A stretch of DNA of 64,000 nucleotides from Ottelia alismoides (Eukaryota; Streptophyta; Magnoliopsida; Alismatales; Hydrocharitaceae): positions 1-64,000 of the forward strand of contig JAZKJV010003372.1 of the NCBI GenBank assembly GCA_037367405.1. The letters run 5' to 3'. The position numbers and the translations under genes are program-made. Shown here one piece after another: positions 1-10,891 of this stretch; position 1 is the stretch's first letter; each line of letters opens with the position of its first letter. Under the pieces are notes generated by a model. That model had not been told where the DNA came from. It ran no database searches and worked only from the letters and a program-made list of their open reading frames with translations.

Positions 1-1160
1 TTGTCATGATCTCGAATGGGAGAGACCAATCGGGTGGCTGAAGGACAGGAGCTGAAACAACCATATTTTTGAGAGTTTCAAATGATTCAAGACACTTATC
101 ATTGACAATAAACTCGGTGTCTTTTGTCAGCAAGTCAGTAAGCGGTCGGGCAATTCGACTGAAGTCCTGAATGAACCGTCGGTAGAAACCGACATGCCCC
201 AGAAAAGACCGCAACTGACGCAAGTTGGACGGCGGATTGAGTTTCTTGATGATATCCACCTTGGCAGGATCGACCTCCATGCCCCTGTTGGAGACGATAT
301 GACCAAGGACCGTCCCTTGAGTCATCATGAAATGACTCTTCTCCCAGGATAAGACAAGATTGACCTCAATGCAGCGCTTAAGCACACGATCTAGGCAGTC
401 AAGACAAGCGTCGAACCTGTCGCCATAGACCGAGAAGTCATCCATGAAGACCTCTAAACAGTCACCCACCATGTCCGAGAAGATGGACAACATGCACCTT
501 TGGAATGTCGCCGGAGCGTTACATAGACCAAAGGGCATCCGTCTGAAAGCATAGGTCCCAAACGGACAGGTGAATGTCGTTTTCTCCTGGTCTTCGGGCG
601 CAATGGCCACTTGATTGTATCCAGAGTACCCGTCAAGAAAAACAGTAATGACTCTTCCCGGCTAACCGCTCGATAATCTGATCAATGAAGGGTAGCGGGA
701 AGTGATCCTTCTTGGTGGCCTCATTCAATCGTCTGTAGTCCACACAGACCCTCCAAGAAGTGGGCACTCTGGTAGCGATCTCCTCTCCAGACTCATTGAC
801 AACTGTGGTGATACCCGTCTTCTTGGCTACCACATGTAAAGGACTTACCCATTTGGAGTCGGAGATGGGATAGATGAAATCGGCGCTCCACCACCTTGAA
901 ATTTCTTTCATGACTACGTCTCGAAGATTCGGGTTCAGCCGTCGTTGGAACTCACGCGACGGCTTAGCGTTATCCTCAAGATAGATGTGGTGAGAGCAAA
1001 GATTTGGGCTCAGCCCCTGGAGATCAGCTATACTCCAACCTATTGCCTTGCGGTTTCTTTCAAGAACCTCCATCAGACGAGATTCTTGTTCTCCAGTCAA
1101 ATCTGCTGAGATAATGACTGGGTACATTTCTAGCTCACCCGCAAGGAATCTGTATGTCAT
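1..1160 (-). pseudogene. E1 pol: reverse transcriptase region (partial)
   Basis: Translated on the minus strand this begins with a conserved Athila pre-RT block (MTYRFLAGELEMYPVIIS), then the RT N-terminus (VCVDYRRLNEATKKDHFPLPFI). The reading frame breaks at an A-run (638-642 on the plus strand). Compared with E2, one extra base there changes the CFLDGYSGYN motif to CFS-stop. After shifting by one base the frame is open to the window edge and contains MPFGLCNAPATFQRCML and the catalytic FMDDFSVYG box (around 430-450), then the thumb. RNase H has just begun (PFEIMT) at the edge. The protein would copy element RNA into cDNA in virus-like particles. The single homopolymer indel is the main lesion; a sequencing error in the run is an alternative explanation. 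Confidence 0.9.
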
Positions 1161-1163
1161 CGA

Positions 1164-2687
1164 CTACAGCAGAGGTTTCCGTTCTGGACAACTGGGAGGT
1201 GGCAGATCTGGCTTCTGATATGTCTGTGTGAAGGTGACCAGGTCTGCATGGGAGAACTCTCGCTCTGCATGAATCTCTGACAAAGGGCGGCTTGCGGAAT
1301 CATCAATGAACTGCACTAGCTCACACTCTGTCATGGTTGTTAGCTCAGAAGGAATCAGACAAGGCAAATAATCATCAAAATCATCCCAGTCAATGTCTGA
1401 ATCCGAGGGATCAGAAGAAGATGAGCAAGATTGAAAATCATCGGCACCACTCATCACAACACTGTCAGCTTCATGTGTATCCTCATCCAAGGGTGTGCTC
1501 TCCCGGCTTTCGACTGCCATGAGCTTTAGATATAGTGAATCTGTAGGCAAGGCGAGAGTCGGTGCTACGGGATCTTTCCAGTTGGATTCATCATCAATCA
1601 TCTCAAAATCACAAACCTGGTGGATGTCTAGCTCTTCCTCTGTCATCTGCTCGGCTTCGCTGGATTGCTCTGAGCATGCCAACTCTCTAGCTCTGGTCTG
1701 GTCGATCGTATCTATTTGTATGCTTTCGCCCTCTACGCGAAAGCATACCTTCCCGCTATCATGGTCGGTCACCGCCTTGGCAGTGGCCAAGAATGGGCAT
1801 CCAAGTATGATGGGGGCATCGGTTACCGACTCAGGGATCTCCATGTCCAATACAACAAAGTCCACGGGGAATTTCAGGCCCTGAATGGTAACGACCATGT
1901 CCTTCAACAACCCCTTCGGCCTCTTAATCGACCTATCAGCAAACTGAAGGACCGTTCTGCTTCGAAAAAGAGGGCCAAACTCGAATTGCTTGAGTAAGGC
2001 TGCCGGAAGTAGGTTGATCGAAGACCCGCTGTCTAATAGAGTACGATCGAACCGCTGCTCCTGGATTTTGCATCTGACATAGGAGGCTCCTGTATTGGGT
2101 GTCTTGGCTGGCAATGTGTTCTGAATGGCGCAGCAAGTGTCATGAGTGAGCATATGGATTTGATCTATGTGCCTCTTCTTCCTTCGGACAGTAGTTGTCT
2201 CTTTCAAGTTCTTTTTGAAGAAGGGGATATGCTCAAATGCTTCCCGTAGAGTCAGCTGAATGTGGAATCTGTCAATCATTTGGTTGCCGAACTCTACCCG
2301 CTGGTTCTTTTTTGGGTTTTCTTTTTTATTCCCCTTCGCTCGGCGGAGTGCCTCAGGGAAGGGGATGGTAGGGGCCTCCACAGATGGAGGGCTAGGAATC
2401 GGTCCCTGTGCTTGTGAAGGAGGAGAATCCATACAATAATCATCATTCAACACATATGGATCCGCAGTGTGAACAGAAACCTTTCCTTTATTCATATTTT
2501 TGTTTTTCTTTTTGTTTCCACAGTCCATAGGTACAAAATGTGGGAACATCACAGATGGGGGCTCAACAAAAGTAGATGTGGTGGCCTCAGTACCACCATC
2601 GGTACCTGTCTCAACGGCATCAGCACCGCGCTCTGGCTCAGCATCCAAAATGGTGGCATCAGCACCACCGTCTGCATATGGTATCAC
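1164..2687 (-). CDS. E1 gag-pol linker and aspartic protease domain
   Basis: An uninterrupted 507-codon stretch in the same frame as the following RT, separated from it only by an in-frame TAG at 1164-1166. The N-terminal 40 residues are acidic with repeated DGGADAT-like units, followed by a lysine/asparagine-rich linker. The retropepsin domain begins near residue 205 (YVRCKI), with active site D219-S220-G221 in LLDSGSSINLLP, then LQFADRSIKRPKG and the second signature PIILGCPFLATAKA. The C-terminal 170 residues are acidic linker before RT. As a family, this protease releases gag and pol products from the polyprotein. The active-site triad looks intact, unlike the E2 copy (DSR) or the E3 copy (DDD). 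The listed start is the first methionine of an open frame; the natural product would be part of a gag-pol polyprotein. Confidence 0.85.
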   Translation of the reverse strand: MIPYADGGADATILDAEPERGADAVETGTDGGTEATTSTFVEPPSVMFPHFVPMDCGNKKKNKNMNKGKVSVHTADPYVLNDDYCMDSPPSQAQGPIPSPPSVEAPTIPFPEALRRAKGNKKENPKKNQRVEFGNQMIDRFHIQLTLREAFEHIPFFKKNLKETTTVRRKKRHIDQIHMLTHDTCCAIQNTLPAKTPNTGASYVRCKIQEQRFDRTLLDSGSSINLLPAALLKQFEFGPLFRSRTVLQFADRSIKRPKGLLKDMVVTIQGLKFPVDFVVLDMEIPESVTDAPIILGCPFLATAKAVTDHDSGKVCFRVEGESIQIDTIDQTRARELACSEQSSEAEQMTEEELDIHQVCDFEMIDDESNWKDPVAPTLALPTDSLYLKLMAVESRESTPLDEDTHEADSVVMSGADDFQSCSSSSDPSDSDIDWDDFDDYLPCLIPSELTTMTECELVQFIDDSASRPLSEIHAEREFSHADLVTFTQTYQKPDLPPPSCPERKPLL

Positions 2688-2863
2688 GACGGCATCAGCA
2701 CCGTCGTCCTGGACTCCATCATTGGTGGCCTCAGCACCACCGTCTTCAACATCATCATTAGCAGCATCAGCACCGCTACTCTGCTCCTCTGGCGCTCCTG
2801 ATCCTGCATCTGGTTATCTCTCAGAAGAGGCACCGCCGGCTGGCATCCTACCGCTCCTAGTAG

Positions 2864-3481
2864 TCAAAAATCAGCATCATTCAAAGAATAAGACATATCA
2901 TTCAAATCATCACTAGGAGAAGTATCCTCTGTAAACTCTACCTGCTCAGACTTCCTTTTTAGATTGTTCGGATTACGTTCAATCTGAGCGGGTATGGCGG
3001 CCTTCCCTTTGATTATTTCTCTCATTTCCTGCCGGAATTCATCCATTTCTTGCCTGAAAGATGCTCGCTGTTTAGATAGCAAGCGGGCAAGATCATCTAG
3101 AGATGGGTTCTCAAAAGTGGGACCCTGAGAACCGGATGGTTGTCCCTGCTGGAAATGGGGCTGCTGCTGCTGCTGTGGTTACTGGTACGAATAGTTCTGG
3201 GTTGGCTGGGCATAAGATTGTTGAGGCTGTTGTCGCTGCCTCCACTGATGTCCCTGATAGGCGGGACGAGGACCACTCTGATACTGTTGTGGCTAGGCAT
3301 ACTGGGGCTGCTGGTGTTGCTGCTGTGGCTGGCTGTTCTGATGTCCTTGGGCAGGATTCTGCTGCTGGGAGGAGGAGCCACCGTTGCCCCAACGGAATCC
3401 GGGGTGATCACGACGAATCCCGAGCTGAGGGTACCGGTCGTACCATATCCCATTGACTTCCATCAATGGTTCCCTGCTCAA
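2864..3481 (-). pseudogene. E1 gag C-terminal part (Q/P-rich region and basic motif)
   Basis: Continuation of gag after a frame change near 3480. It reads MEVNGIWYDRYPQLGIRRDH, then a Gln/Pro-rich stretch with at least two in-frame stops (one TAG replacing CAG), then LLSKQRASFRQEMDEF and AAIPAQIERNPNNLKRK, ending at a stop after NDADF. The E2 copy continues from the same place into ISLRSGR, the Athila-specific junction between gag and protease, so the stop at 2864 marks a second small indel. No CCHC zinc knuckle is visible, and none is visible in E2 either. The Q/P-rich segment has CAG/CTG-like repeats at about 3160-3240 and 3300-3370. Confidence 0.75.
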
Positions 3482-4835
3482 AGGAGGGTGGAGGAATAAC
3501 TGCCAGTGGCTGCTCCGGCTGATATACCACCATCTGCGTGTCCGTAGATGGCGGTTGCGATGGATAGTACGGTAACAATGGAACCGGCTCTGCCTGGATA
3601 TTGTTCACATGATGGTACGAGGTAGAGGGCTGGTTGGCATTGCTACTGCTCGGATCAGCACGTGATCTGGGAGGCTGTTGTGACTGAGTTTGTGCCTCTT
3701 GGACGCACAAGATCTGCGTCTTCAGATCACTCATGGTCTTGGCAATTTGGTCCATCTGGGCCATGCCTTGCATCTGCTTCTTCTCGAGGATCTCGAGGCG
3801 GTCCAGTTTCTCACTGATTATGCCCATGTCGGCTGCGGCTGATTCAGCTTGGGCTGCGGCAGCTGATACTATATTGGGATAGGCATCGATGCGGGCAATC
3901 CTCTGAAATGATCCCGCTCCTTGCAGGGGCTTCTGATGTGTGTAGACACGGGCCTGGGCCATCACTGTGGAGTTTTCTGCCATGCCTTCGTAGATGGTCC
4001 AGACGTCATCTTCACCCTTGGAGAAATAGGACCCACCACAAGAGGCGTTCACTAGCCCCTGCAGCTCCGGTGTCAGCCCACAGAAGAAACTCTGCACAAG
4101 ATTAGGCTTGGAGATGTCGTGATGTGGACACCGGTCGATGAGCTCTCGAAAGCGATCCCAGGCTTCATGAAACTGCTCATTTGGGATCATGACGAAGTTA
4201 CTGATCATTGCTCTAGCTGCATTGGTCCGGCCGAGAGGATAGTATTTCTTCAGGTATGCGGTCCGGAGTTCTGCCCATGTGTCGATGAATTGCCCAAGGT
4301 GTTTGAGCCAGTATGCGGCTCTATCAACTAAAGAGAATGGAAAGGCGATCATCTTTATGGTGTCCTCGGTCATCAACCGATCGTGGATGGTGCTGCATAT
4401 CATCTCGAATTCCTGGAGGTGGAGGTGCGGCTCTTCGGTCGGCAACCCATGGAACTTGGGTAGAAGGTGGATAGTGTGGGGCCGAAGCTCGAAATCTCAG
4501 TGAATGGGTGGGAGTCGGATCCAACGATGAGTGAGGGATGCAGCTGGGTTGTGTAATTCCCTCATGATGGTCTGTGGCGGTCTCTCAGTGTCTGGATCGC
4601 CTTCTCCTGCATTAGGTCCTCCTCCTCCTCCACCTCCACCGCCACCGCCCCCAGGTCGGTTCTCTCTCATCTGTGCTATCTCTCTCATCAGATCACCCAT
4701 GAAGGTACCCTGGTCACGGATTTGTCTCTGCATAGTCTCCAGGGATGCTAACAAGGAGTTGTTGATGGCCACCTGATCAATTATGAACGGAGGGTGATCA
4801 TGGTCATCTGGGTGCTCGTCTCTGTCTGCCATCAC
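3408..4835 (-). pseudogene. E1 gag capsid region
   Basis: The main gag open frame. It starts MMADRDEHPDDHDHPPFIIDQVAI, has a run of 12 glycines (4616-4655) and is interrupted once by TGA at 4497-4499, where E2 keeps a coding codon. After the stop the same frame holds the Athila capsid domain: PKFHGLPTEEPHLHLQEFEM, FPFSLVDRAAYWLKHL, then TAYLKKYYPLGRTNAARAMI and EAWDRFRELIDRCPHH. This corresponds to the retrotransposon gag domain whose hallmark is a W-x-L ... TW-x-EL ... Y-P-x-G pattern. It would form the particle shell and package RNA. The end at 3408 is an out-of-frame stop after the frame change at about 3480. Confidence 0.85.
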
Positions 4836-5080
4836 TGGATTTTCTTAAAAAGCAAAAGAGGCCATCTCAAGTGCTGTCGAATGCGATGAACTCTGTGATG
4901 CACTGAATTCTGAAATAATTGGACTGAGAGAAGGAGAATGAGAAGGGTGGTCGAGGGGAACAGGGTGGATGTAAACTCGGGCTCAGAGAGCGGACTCTCC
5001 GAGGTATTCCTAGATGAATAAGGAGGAGTGCTGGATAGCGGTGCCGACAAGGTCGGCCTAAGAGATCTCCGTCCCATCAT
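4836..5080 (-). CDS. E1 gag N-terminus
   Basis: The probable gag start is the ATG at 5080 (minus strand), giving MMGRRSLRPTLSAPL. I chose this start because E2 has the same opening (MMGRRSLRSTLNEPL at 10892) directly after a closely similar upstream sequence (aataatcaagATGATGGG). An earlier ATG at 5194 would add 38 residues that E2 does not share. The segment is Ser/Arg/Pro-rich with no recognisable domain. It joins the capsid part through a frame change near 4836-4900, so E1 gag is not translatable as one protein. Confidence 0.65.
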
Positions 5081-6846
5081 CTTGATTATTGGGAAGATCA
5101 GAGGGGATGCAGAAGAAGAAGAGTGAAATGAGATGCAACAAAATTGTGCACAATTGTTGCGGTGTTTTTGATCTTGACTAAATAAATCTAGCAACCAAAC
5201 ACAAAGCAGGGTGAGTTCACCAACTCAACACATGAAGCCGTGAAGGTTCGGCTTTTATCTTGTCAATTTTAGCTTGATTCAGGAATTTATCTTTTCACGA
5301 GTCCTTAGAACGCTACGCCTAAGGAGAGAGTACTGCCGGGAAAGTGTCCCCGTACTTGTCCTCCTCCTGTGTAACCTGTAACTTGTGCTTTTTGAGGTCC
5401 TTGTAACCCTTCCTGGATCCCTACTCAGCCAAAGAAAGAGAGGGAGGAAGCCGATAGGCGAAACCGATACTTTGGACCTCGCTCGCAATGGAATCACCCG
5501 TGAGCGTGCAAGATTCTACTCGGACGCAGCCGGTGAGACAGACACACCCGTGAAGGCGTGGCCTAAGCTCAGTACTTCGGACAAGGTCGATGCTCACACA
5601 ATAGTGAGTCACCAATGGCGAACAAGCCCTACTCAACTACGTACGATAGTAGAGCAAATACTTCGGAAATCCAGGCGATACACAAGGCAGCCACAAGTTG
5701 GGTTTTTGGCTCTAATCCTTACGAAGCGCTCACCTCACTTGGAAGGAGACCTTCCCATGCAACCTGAATACAAGTGAGGGTGTTACTCTCCCCAAGCAAT
5801 GAATCCAATTACATATTTTATTTTTGGTCAAGTTTTCTTAGCAGTCCCTTTTTTAATTTTTTTGGTGTTATCGCTTCTTTTGAGTGAATTCAAACAAGAA
5901 CCTAACGGTTTTTGTATTTTCTTGATCCTACTTTGTTCCAAAAACAGAGGGAGACTAGAGTCGGAAAAGCCGTGCAAGTCGACACCAAGGTGGAAATCTC
6001 ACCTTTGTGCCTAAATGATGCATGCAAAGTGAGAAGACTTACAGCGAATCCCAGCTCTCTCCATGCGGGATGCAAAGCAGAATTTGTAAACCTAAACTAC
6101 ATGGCGATATGCAAAGCGGAAATCATCCTAGAGTAGGCAACTGCTAGCGTGAAGAACCACGAGTTAACCACTAACTCTCAATCCTAGTGTCCGGTCTAGG
6201 CTCACTCCTCCTCTGCTCAACACATTTGAGTTAGGAGAAAGCGCTTGTGTGGAATGAGCTTGCGGCGCGCGGATCGAAAGCCAATGATCAACTACTTAAT
6301 TAGTCTAAGTCCAAATACGATCTATAGGAGCATGCAAAGGTTTTTAGTGTGTTTGGACCTATTCTAATCGAATCAAGCAGGACCTATAGCTAAGGGCTCA
6401 ATCCACAAAAGAAAGGAAAAAGGAAAACAAATCCGGAAAATGACAAGCGAGAAAACGCGATAAAAACCGCAGTGAGCCCCCGGGTGAACAAACACCCGGA
6501 AATTAGGCCCGGTAGTGTCTCAAGAGTCCAAGTGTCCGAGTACCTGTATTATTACAATAAGGTCACTCTCTCACAAAAAAGAAATTGCAACTAATCTAAT
6601 TACTCTCTCTCTCACTCCTCTTGCTCTCTCTTGCCGGCTTGACCTAAGAAGGCCGGCTCCTCTTCCCAAGGTTGCTTCGGGTCACCTAGGCGATCCGCCT
6701 TGCTCCGCGGTCCCTCGCAAGAACACAAGAAAGGATGGTCAGATAGCTCAATCAATATATATCAAAAAGAAATGCAAGAGAGATAAATATAGCTATGGTA
6801 GACAACAAACACAAGCAAACAAAAATAAAGTACTACTCGCTGTTGC
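5081..6846 (-). other. E1 5' leader (untranslated)
   Basis: About 1.77 kb between PBS and gag with no coding potential. It contains blocks shared with the leaders of E3, E4 and E6: a GTAAGTCTTCTCACT motif (plus-strand 6028-6045), and just before gag an AGCCG/CGGCT hairpin with GTTGAGTTGGTGAA (5215-5275). It begins after the PBS with a region resembling E4 26448-26830 (TGTGAGAGA..., TTGTAATAAT, CGGACACTT). Small ORFs here are not conserved and I do not call them. Confidence 0.7.
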
Positions 6847-6864
6847 TCCCCGGTAACGGCGCCA
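6847..6864 (-). other. E1 primer binding site (tRNA-Asp type)
   Basis: On the minus strand TGGCGCCGTTACCGGGGA lies two bases after the LTR end. It matches the Athila-type PBS complementary to the 3' end of tRNA-Asp (TGGCGCCGTTGCCGGGGA) at 17 of 18 positions. Confidence 0.9.
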
Positions 6865-6866
6865 TT

Positions 6867-9800
6867 TGATAAACGCAGAATCGAGTGCGGTTGTATTGAC
6901 ACACAAGGCGAGTCAACAGTCGGTGTTTGACCACACAAAATCCTGAATTTAATCAACAATTAACCCACACTAAAGATCAATAAATTAGAAATAATGTGGA
7001 GTTAAAATTTATTTTAACTCTGCACAAATGATGTAAAGGGCAAGTATGCAGAGAGTTCGAACACAGGGAGCAAACAGGGTACTTCAAATCAATGTGCTCA
7101 AGTGAATGTGTGTGTGTCAAGTGTCTACACTAAGCAAGCAATCAAAGGAATTTTTGTGGGTTTTTAAATTTTATTTTTTTATTTTAATTTAATTTTTTTA
7201 ATTTTGTATTTTTAATTTTTAATTTTTTTAATTTGTATAATTTTATATTTTATAATTTTTTTTCTTTTTAACTATTGGAAAATGAGACAAAGTAATAAAA
7301 GACAAGATAAAGTATTTATAAAAATGTGCAAAAATAACCAAAGATTCAGAAATAAAATGTTTTTGATATTTTTAGGATTTTTTACTATTTTTTGTGATTT
7401 TTGGGTATTTTTCAAAGTGTTTTTGGTATTTTAAATACTGAAATAAGGGCAAACAGTGAAATATGTGCTGGTTGTGAATAAAATGGAAATTAAAAATAGA
7501 TAAACAGCCATAAAATTTTTGCAAACTATTTTTCAAATAAAAATAATGAAATATACAACAAACATGAACTAAGTTTGTGATTTTTGGAGTTTTCTAGGAT
7601 TTTATATATTTTTTTAAAGTTTTTGAGTGTTTTTGAATTTTTAGTTTTTTTCTTTTGATATTTTTAGTGATTTTTTGATTGACACTAAAATATGGTAAAA
7701 TAGACACTAGGGAATTTTTTTAGAATTTTTTGAGGTATTTTAATATTGTTTTGGCATTTTCTAAGCTAGACAGTGAATAAAAAGCATGTTTTTGATTTTT
7801 AATAAATATGAAAATAAAATAAAATCAAAAACTAAAATTGTAGCGTCAAAGTACAAGTTAGCAGGAGCTTAAATTCAAATTTTGAGATTTTTTGGGATTA
7901 AACCGAGGCCTTAAATAAATAGAGCAAGACAACACAAATGAAAGGCCTAACAGGGACCTTTTAGCAAATAGACAGATCCTCAGGGGCCTCTGCGCAATAT
8001 TCGCAAAAGTTTGAACTTAAACAAGAAGTTCATGTACTAAATCACAAAACCAACATGCGCAAGGTCTTGATTGTAAAAATCACAGAACCCACGTGCTGTA
8101 CACGCGCCTGTCAAGGGTATGGGTGTTATATGCAAAAACGTGGATGGCACATAAGCAAAATTTCCACAAAATCTACAACTGATATTAAAAGCTCTTGTAC
8201 TAAACGCCAATAACTAAAGTAGGGGTTGCTAAGCAAAAACGCCTAGGTCACGCGTACTGTGCACGTGACCTGGCGGGGACAAAAACACAATAAACAAAAA
8301 TGTCGGGGGGTTTTAGTAAATTCTACAAAATACTTAAAGCGCAAATGAAAGCTTAGAGGTCTTCTGGAAATTACGCAAAGACGTGGGGGCGCGGATGCAA
8401 AATTCCCCACTTATCCACGTCGCATGCGTGGATGGCCTTGATGAAAGAAGATCAGACGGTGGACTTTCCTCAGACGCGGACGGCTGCGATCAAAGGGGAG
8501 GGGGTGAGATCAACGACAGCTGTAGCGTGCCCCTCCCCCTCATTCTGTTCTGGCACAGGTGCGCGGCTGGGCAGCCCAGGAGCACGGACGGCGGCTGCGG
8601 CGTCCCTCTCCGACGGCTCGAGATACCCCCCCCCTTTGGGTTAGGCGTGATGTCAGCACCTGCGAGACAAAAAGAGGCTCGAGAGCAGCGTCTCGGCCAG
8701 GTTGTTAAGTGCGGCGGGTACACGAAAGGTGGAGGAAATGGCGAGATGGGATTTGCCGGAGCGAACTCGGCGAGGTAGGGGCTGGTGATCGGGTGGTTGC
8801 GAAGCGAATCGAACAGGTGGAAAGTGATTCTATGGTGAACACGATGGGGATAAAAAGAGACAAAGAACGGCCTCGATGGCCTGGGGCCAGAGGGTAGATA
8901 CCTCGACGGTCGTGCTTCGCCGGAGGTGCGGAACGCGCGACGATCAAGTGCTCTCCCGTCGCCTGGAAGCCTGGAGCTCAGAGCTGTCACCTCCGGGCAC
9001 CTTTGGCTCGACCAAGGAGGAGGGATCGGTGGTAATTCGCGGTTCGAATTTGAAAAGGAGTCAGACTTGGGTTTTTAAGGGTTCGATGGACATGGTGGAA
9101 AGAACGAGGACTATAGCACGATGCAGTGTCCCTCAGCCCAAGAAGAACCTTGGGCGAGCAAGATGGATAGTAGGGGAACGATTTTGCAGAAGGAGATTTC
9201 GCGAAAGGATGAAAGTCTTCGCCTCAAAAAATCCGCAAAAGCGGGGAGAAAACGAGGCGCGCAGAGCTACAGGAGGTAGGTCAGACTGTTGACCTTGGTC
9301 CACAGTTCTGACCTCCTGGTTGGTCCACGTGGACCAACCAGGAAAAACCCTATAAAAATGTTTTATTAATTAATTTAAAAATAGTAAATGGCATTATTAA
9401 TTTATGATTATAAAATAAGAAATATTCGTTATTTTATGTAGTATTTTATTATGATTTTTAATTATTTTTATATATTTTTACAAGTTCACTTTTTAGCTCT
9501 ATATAGGTATATTACCTATGTATTTCAGTATTTTATTTTTCTTTTGTGTATTTTAATATAATAATTTTTTTTCTTATTTTGTATACTTTATAAAGTATTT
9601 TTATATACACAAATATGTTTTGTTTAATTTTTCTGATATGTTTTGTATATTAAATAAAATATAAGGGTATAATGTATGGTATGGATATAGGCAGTATACC
9701 TATGTATTCTCTATACAAGTATTTTTATTTTGTATTTTCTTTGCATTTTTATTCTAGTTTTAATGCACATAATTATTATAAGTAATATTTACAACATTAT

Positions 9801-10491
9801 AAAAATATAAAATTATAACAATAATAAATAAATAATAAATTGAATATTTTAATCTGTACAAGTATACAAGGTGGGTCCAAAACTCAACTTTCAAACCGTA
9901 GCTCCTCCAAATGCGAAACCACCGCCATTAAATAGCTTATTTTATTCTATATACAATTAAAGGTGAGTTTGATGTATTTGGGTTGTCATTTGTGAGATAC
10001 GGGTCTGGGAAGTTGGGATTCTGGACTTTTATTCAAACCATAACTTTTTATCTGAACATTATTTTTCTATGAAATCAATTTTGTATTTTTCTTTATTTTA
10101 TTATCTACAACTTTCATGTACAAAGTTTCTTTATTTGATGTATAAAAAGTGGGAACCAAAAATAGGTCCCAAAGTGAATAAAGAATGAATAGAAGATATA
10201 GGTGTTTTATCTGTGTTTTGGCCCTTATCTCCCCCTACTTTATTCCTGGTCGACCTATTCATCAAGATGCCTAGGTCTCGGGGTTTTGGGTCATAAAATA
10301 TTTACAATATTTTATTCTTTTTCTTTTCTTTATTTATTCTATAATTTTGGCCTTAATTACAGCATTTTATACACTATGTAGATGCACATGCATGAATGCT
10401 AAGATGATGATATTAATGCTATTTACAGGCATTTGCTAGGGTTTTTGGTGCCAAAATGATAGAATAAAGATGATGAAATGTGGATTCATCA
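6867..10491 (-). repeat. E1 5' LTR
   Basis: 3625 bp. On the minus strand it begins TGATGAATCCACATTTCATCA at 10491 and ends CTGCGTTTATCA at 6867, with a loose terminal inverted repeat (TGATGAATCCA against TGATAAACGCA). U3 (10491 to about 9080) is AT-rich with a TATACCTATGT-type motif repeated in opposite orientations. A 30-bp palindrome sits at 9314-9343, a GC-rich stretch at 8380-9300 and an AT-rich homopolymer-filled U5 at 7140-7900. It is homologous to the LTRs of E2 and E4 in overall order. ORFs inside the GC-rich stretch are compositional. Confidence 0.88.
9071..9343 (-). promoter_or_regulatory. E1 LTR promoter region with long palindrome
   Basis: A 30-bp perfect palindrome with 15-bp arms and CACGTG at its centre occupies 9314-9343. 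About 235 bp downstream on the minus strand is CCTTAAAAACCC (9069-9080), placed like the TATA-like sequence of E3. The TATA assignment is weak; the palindrome is directly visible. Confidence 0.5.
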
Positions 10492-10891
10492 GTTCACACC
10501 TTGATTTACCTTATTTCAGTGGGTGTTCTCGGGTACCCGAAAACGGTCCAAGTTCACTTAGCAGAGTGGAAGGTTTAGAGGACACTACGTAAGGCTCCGT
10601 CCTCAAGTAACACGGGTAGCCGGAAACGGTCCGTACTTACTTCCATACTGGCTGAGACTAGGTGAGTTCTGGTGAGAACTCGGGACAGTAAGACGTTGAA
10701 GTCTCGGGCACCTATCTAATCTCGTTTATCTGAGAGAACGTTGTTTGCCAAACAACCTAAAACCGAAAAAGATAAACAACCAAACTCTCACAGTCATCAC
10801 CAGGGTTGCGGTGGTGAAATCGGGGTTTGTCTTGTGTTTGTTTGCAGTGTGAGTCTAATCTTCGAGATTTGATCAACCAATAATCATCAAG
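10492..10891 (+). other. E2 leader fragment
   Basis: The 3' part of the E2 leader, starting abruptly at the E1 LTR end. It includes repeated GAAAACGGTCC / GAAACGGTCC phrases and GGTGGTGAAATCGGGGTTTG, the counterpart of the pre-gag block in E1 and E3. There is no coding potential. The PBS and upstream leader must lie on the other side of E1. Confidence 0.65.

Larger units (their letters stand above)
1..10491 (-). mobile_element. E1: Athila-type Ty3/gypsy retrotransposon, left part cut by window edge
   Basis: Read on the minus strand this is 5' LTR (10491-6867), tRNA-Asp PBS (6864-6847), leader, gag, protease and reverse transcriptase, running off the window at position 1. RNase H, integrase, PPT and 3' LTR are outside. 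The protease motif LLDSGSSINLLP, the RT start LEDNAKPSREFQRRLNPN and the phrase ISDSKWVSPLHVV are characteristic of the Athila lineage. The coding region carries few lesions: one or two frame changes in gag, in-frame stops at 4497 and 1164, and a 1-base insertion at about 638-642. It is therefore a fairly young but dead copy. It appears inserted in the 5' leader of E2, so E1 is younger than E2. The target duplication (candidate GTTCA at 10492-10496) cannot be checked because the other end is outside. Confidence 0.9.

Noticed and set aside
4531..4776. Poly-proline ORF on the plus strand
   Set aside because: Antisense of the poly-glycine run in E1 gag.
8383..9292. ORFs of 131-166 codons in the E1 LTR
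   Set aside because: Same situation as in E3: GC-rich LTR block, no domain, overlapping ORFs on both strands.
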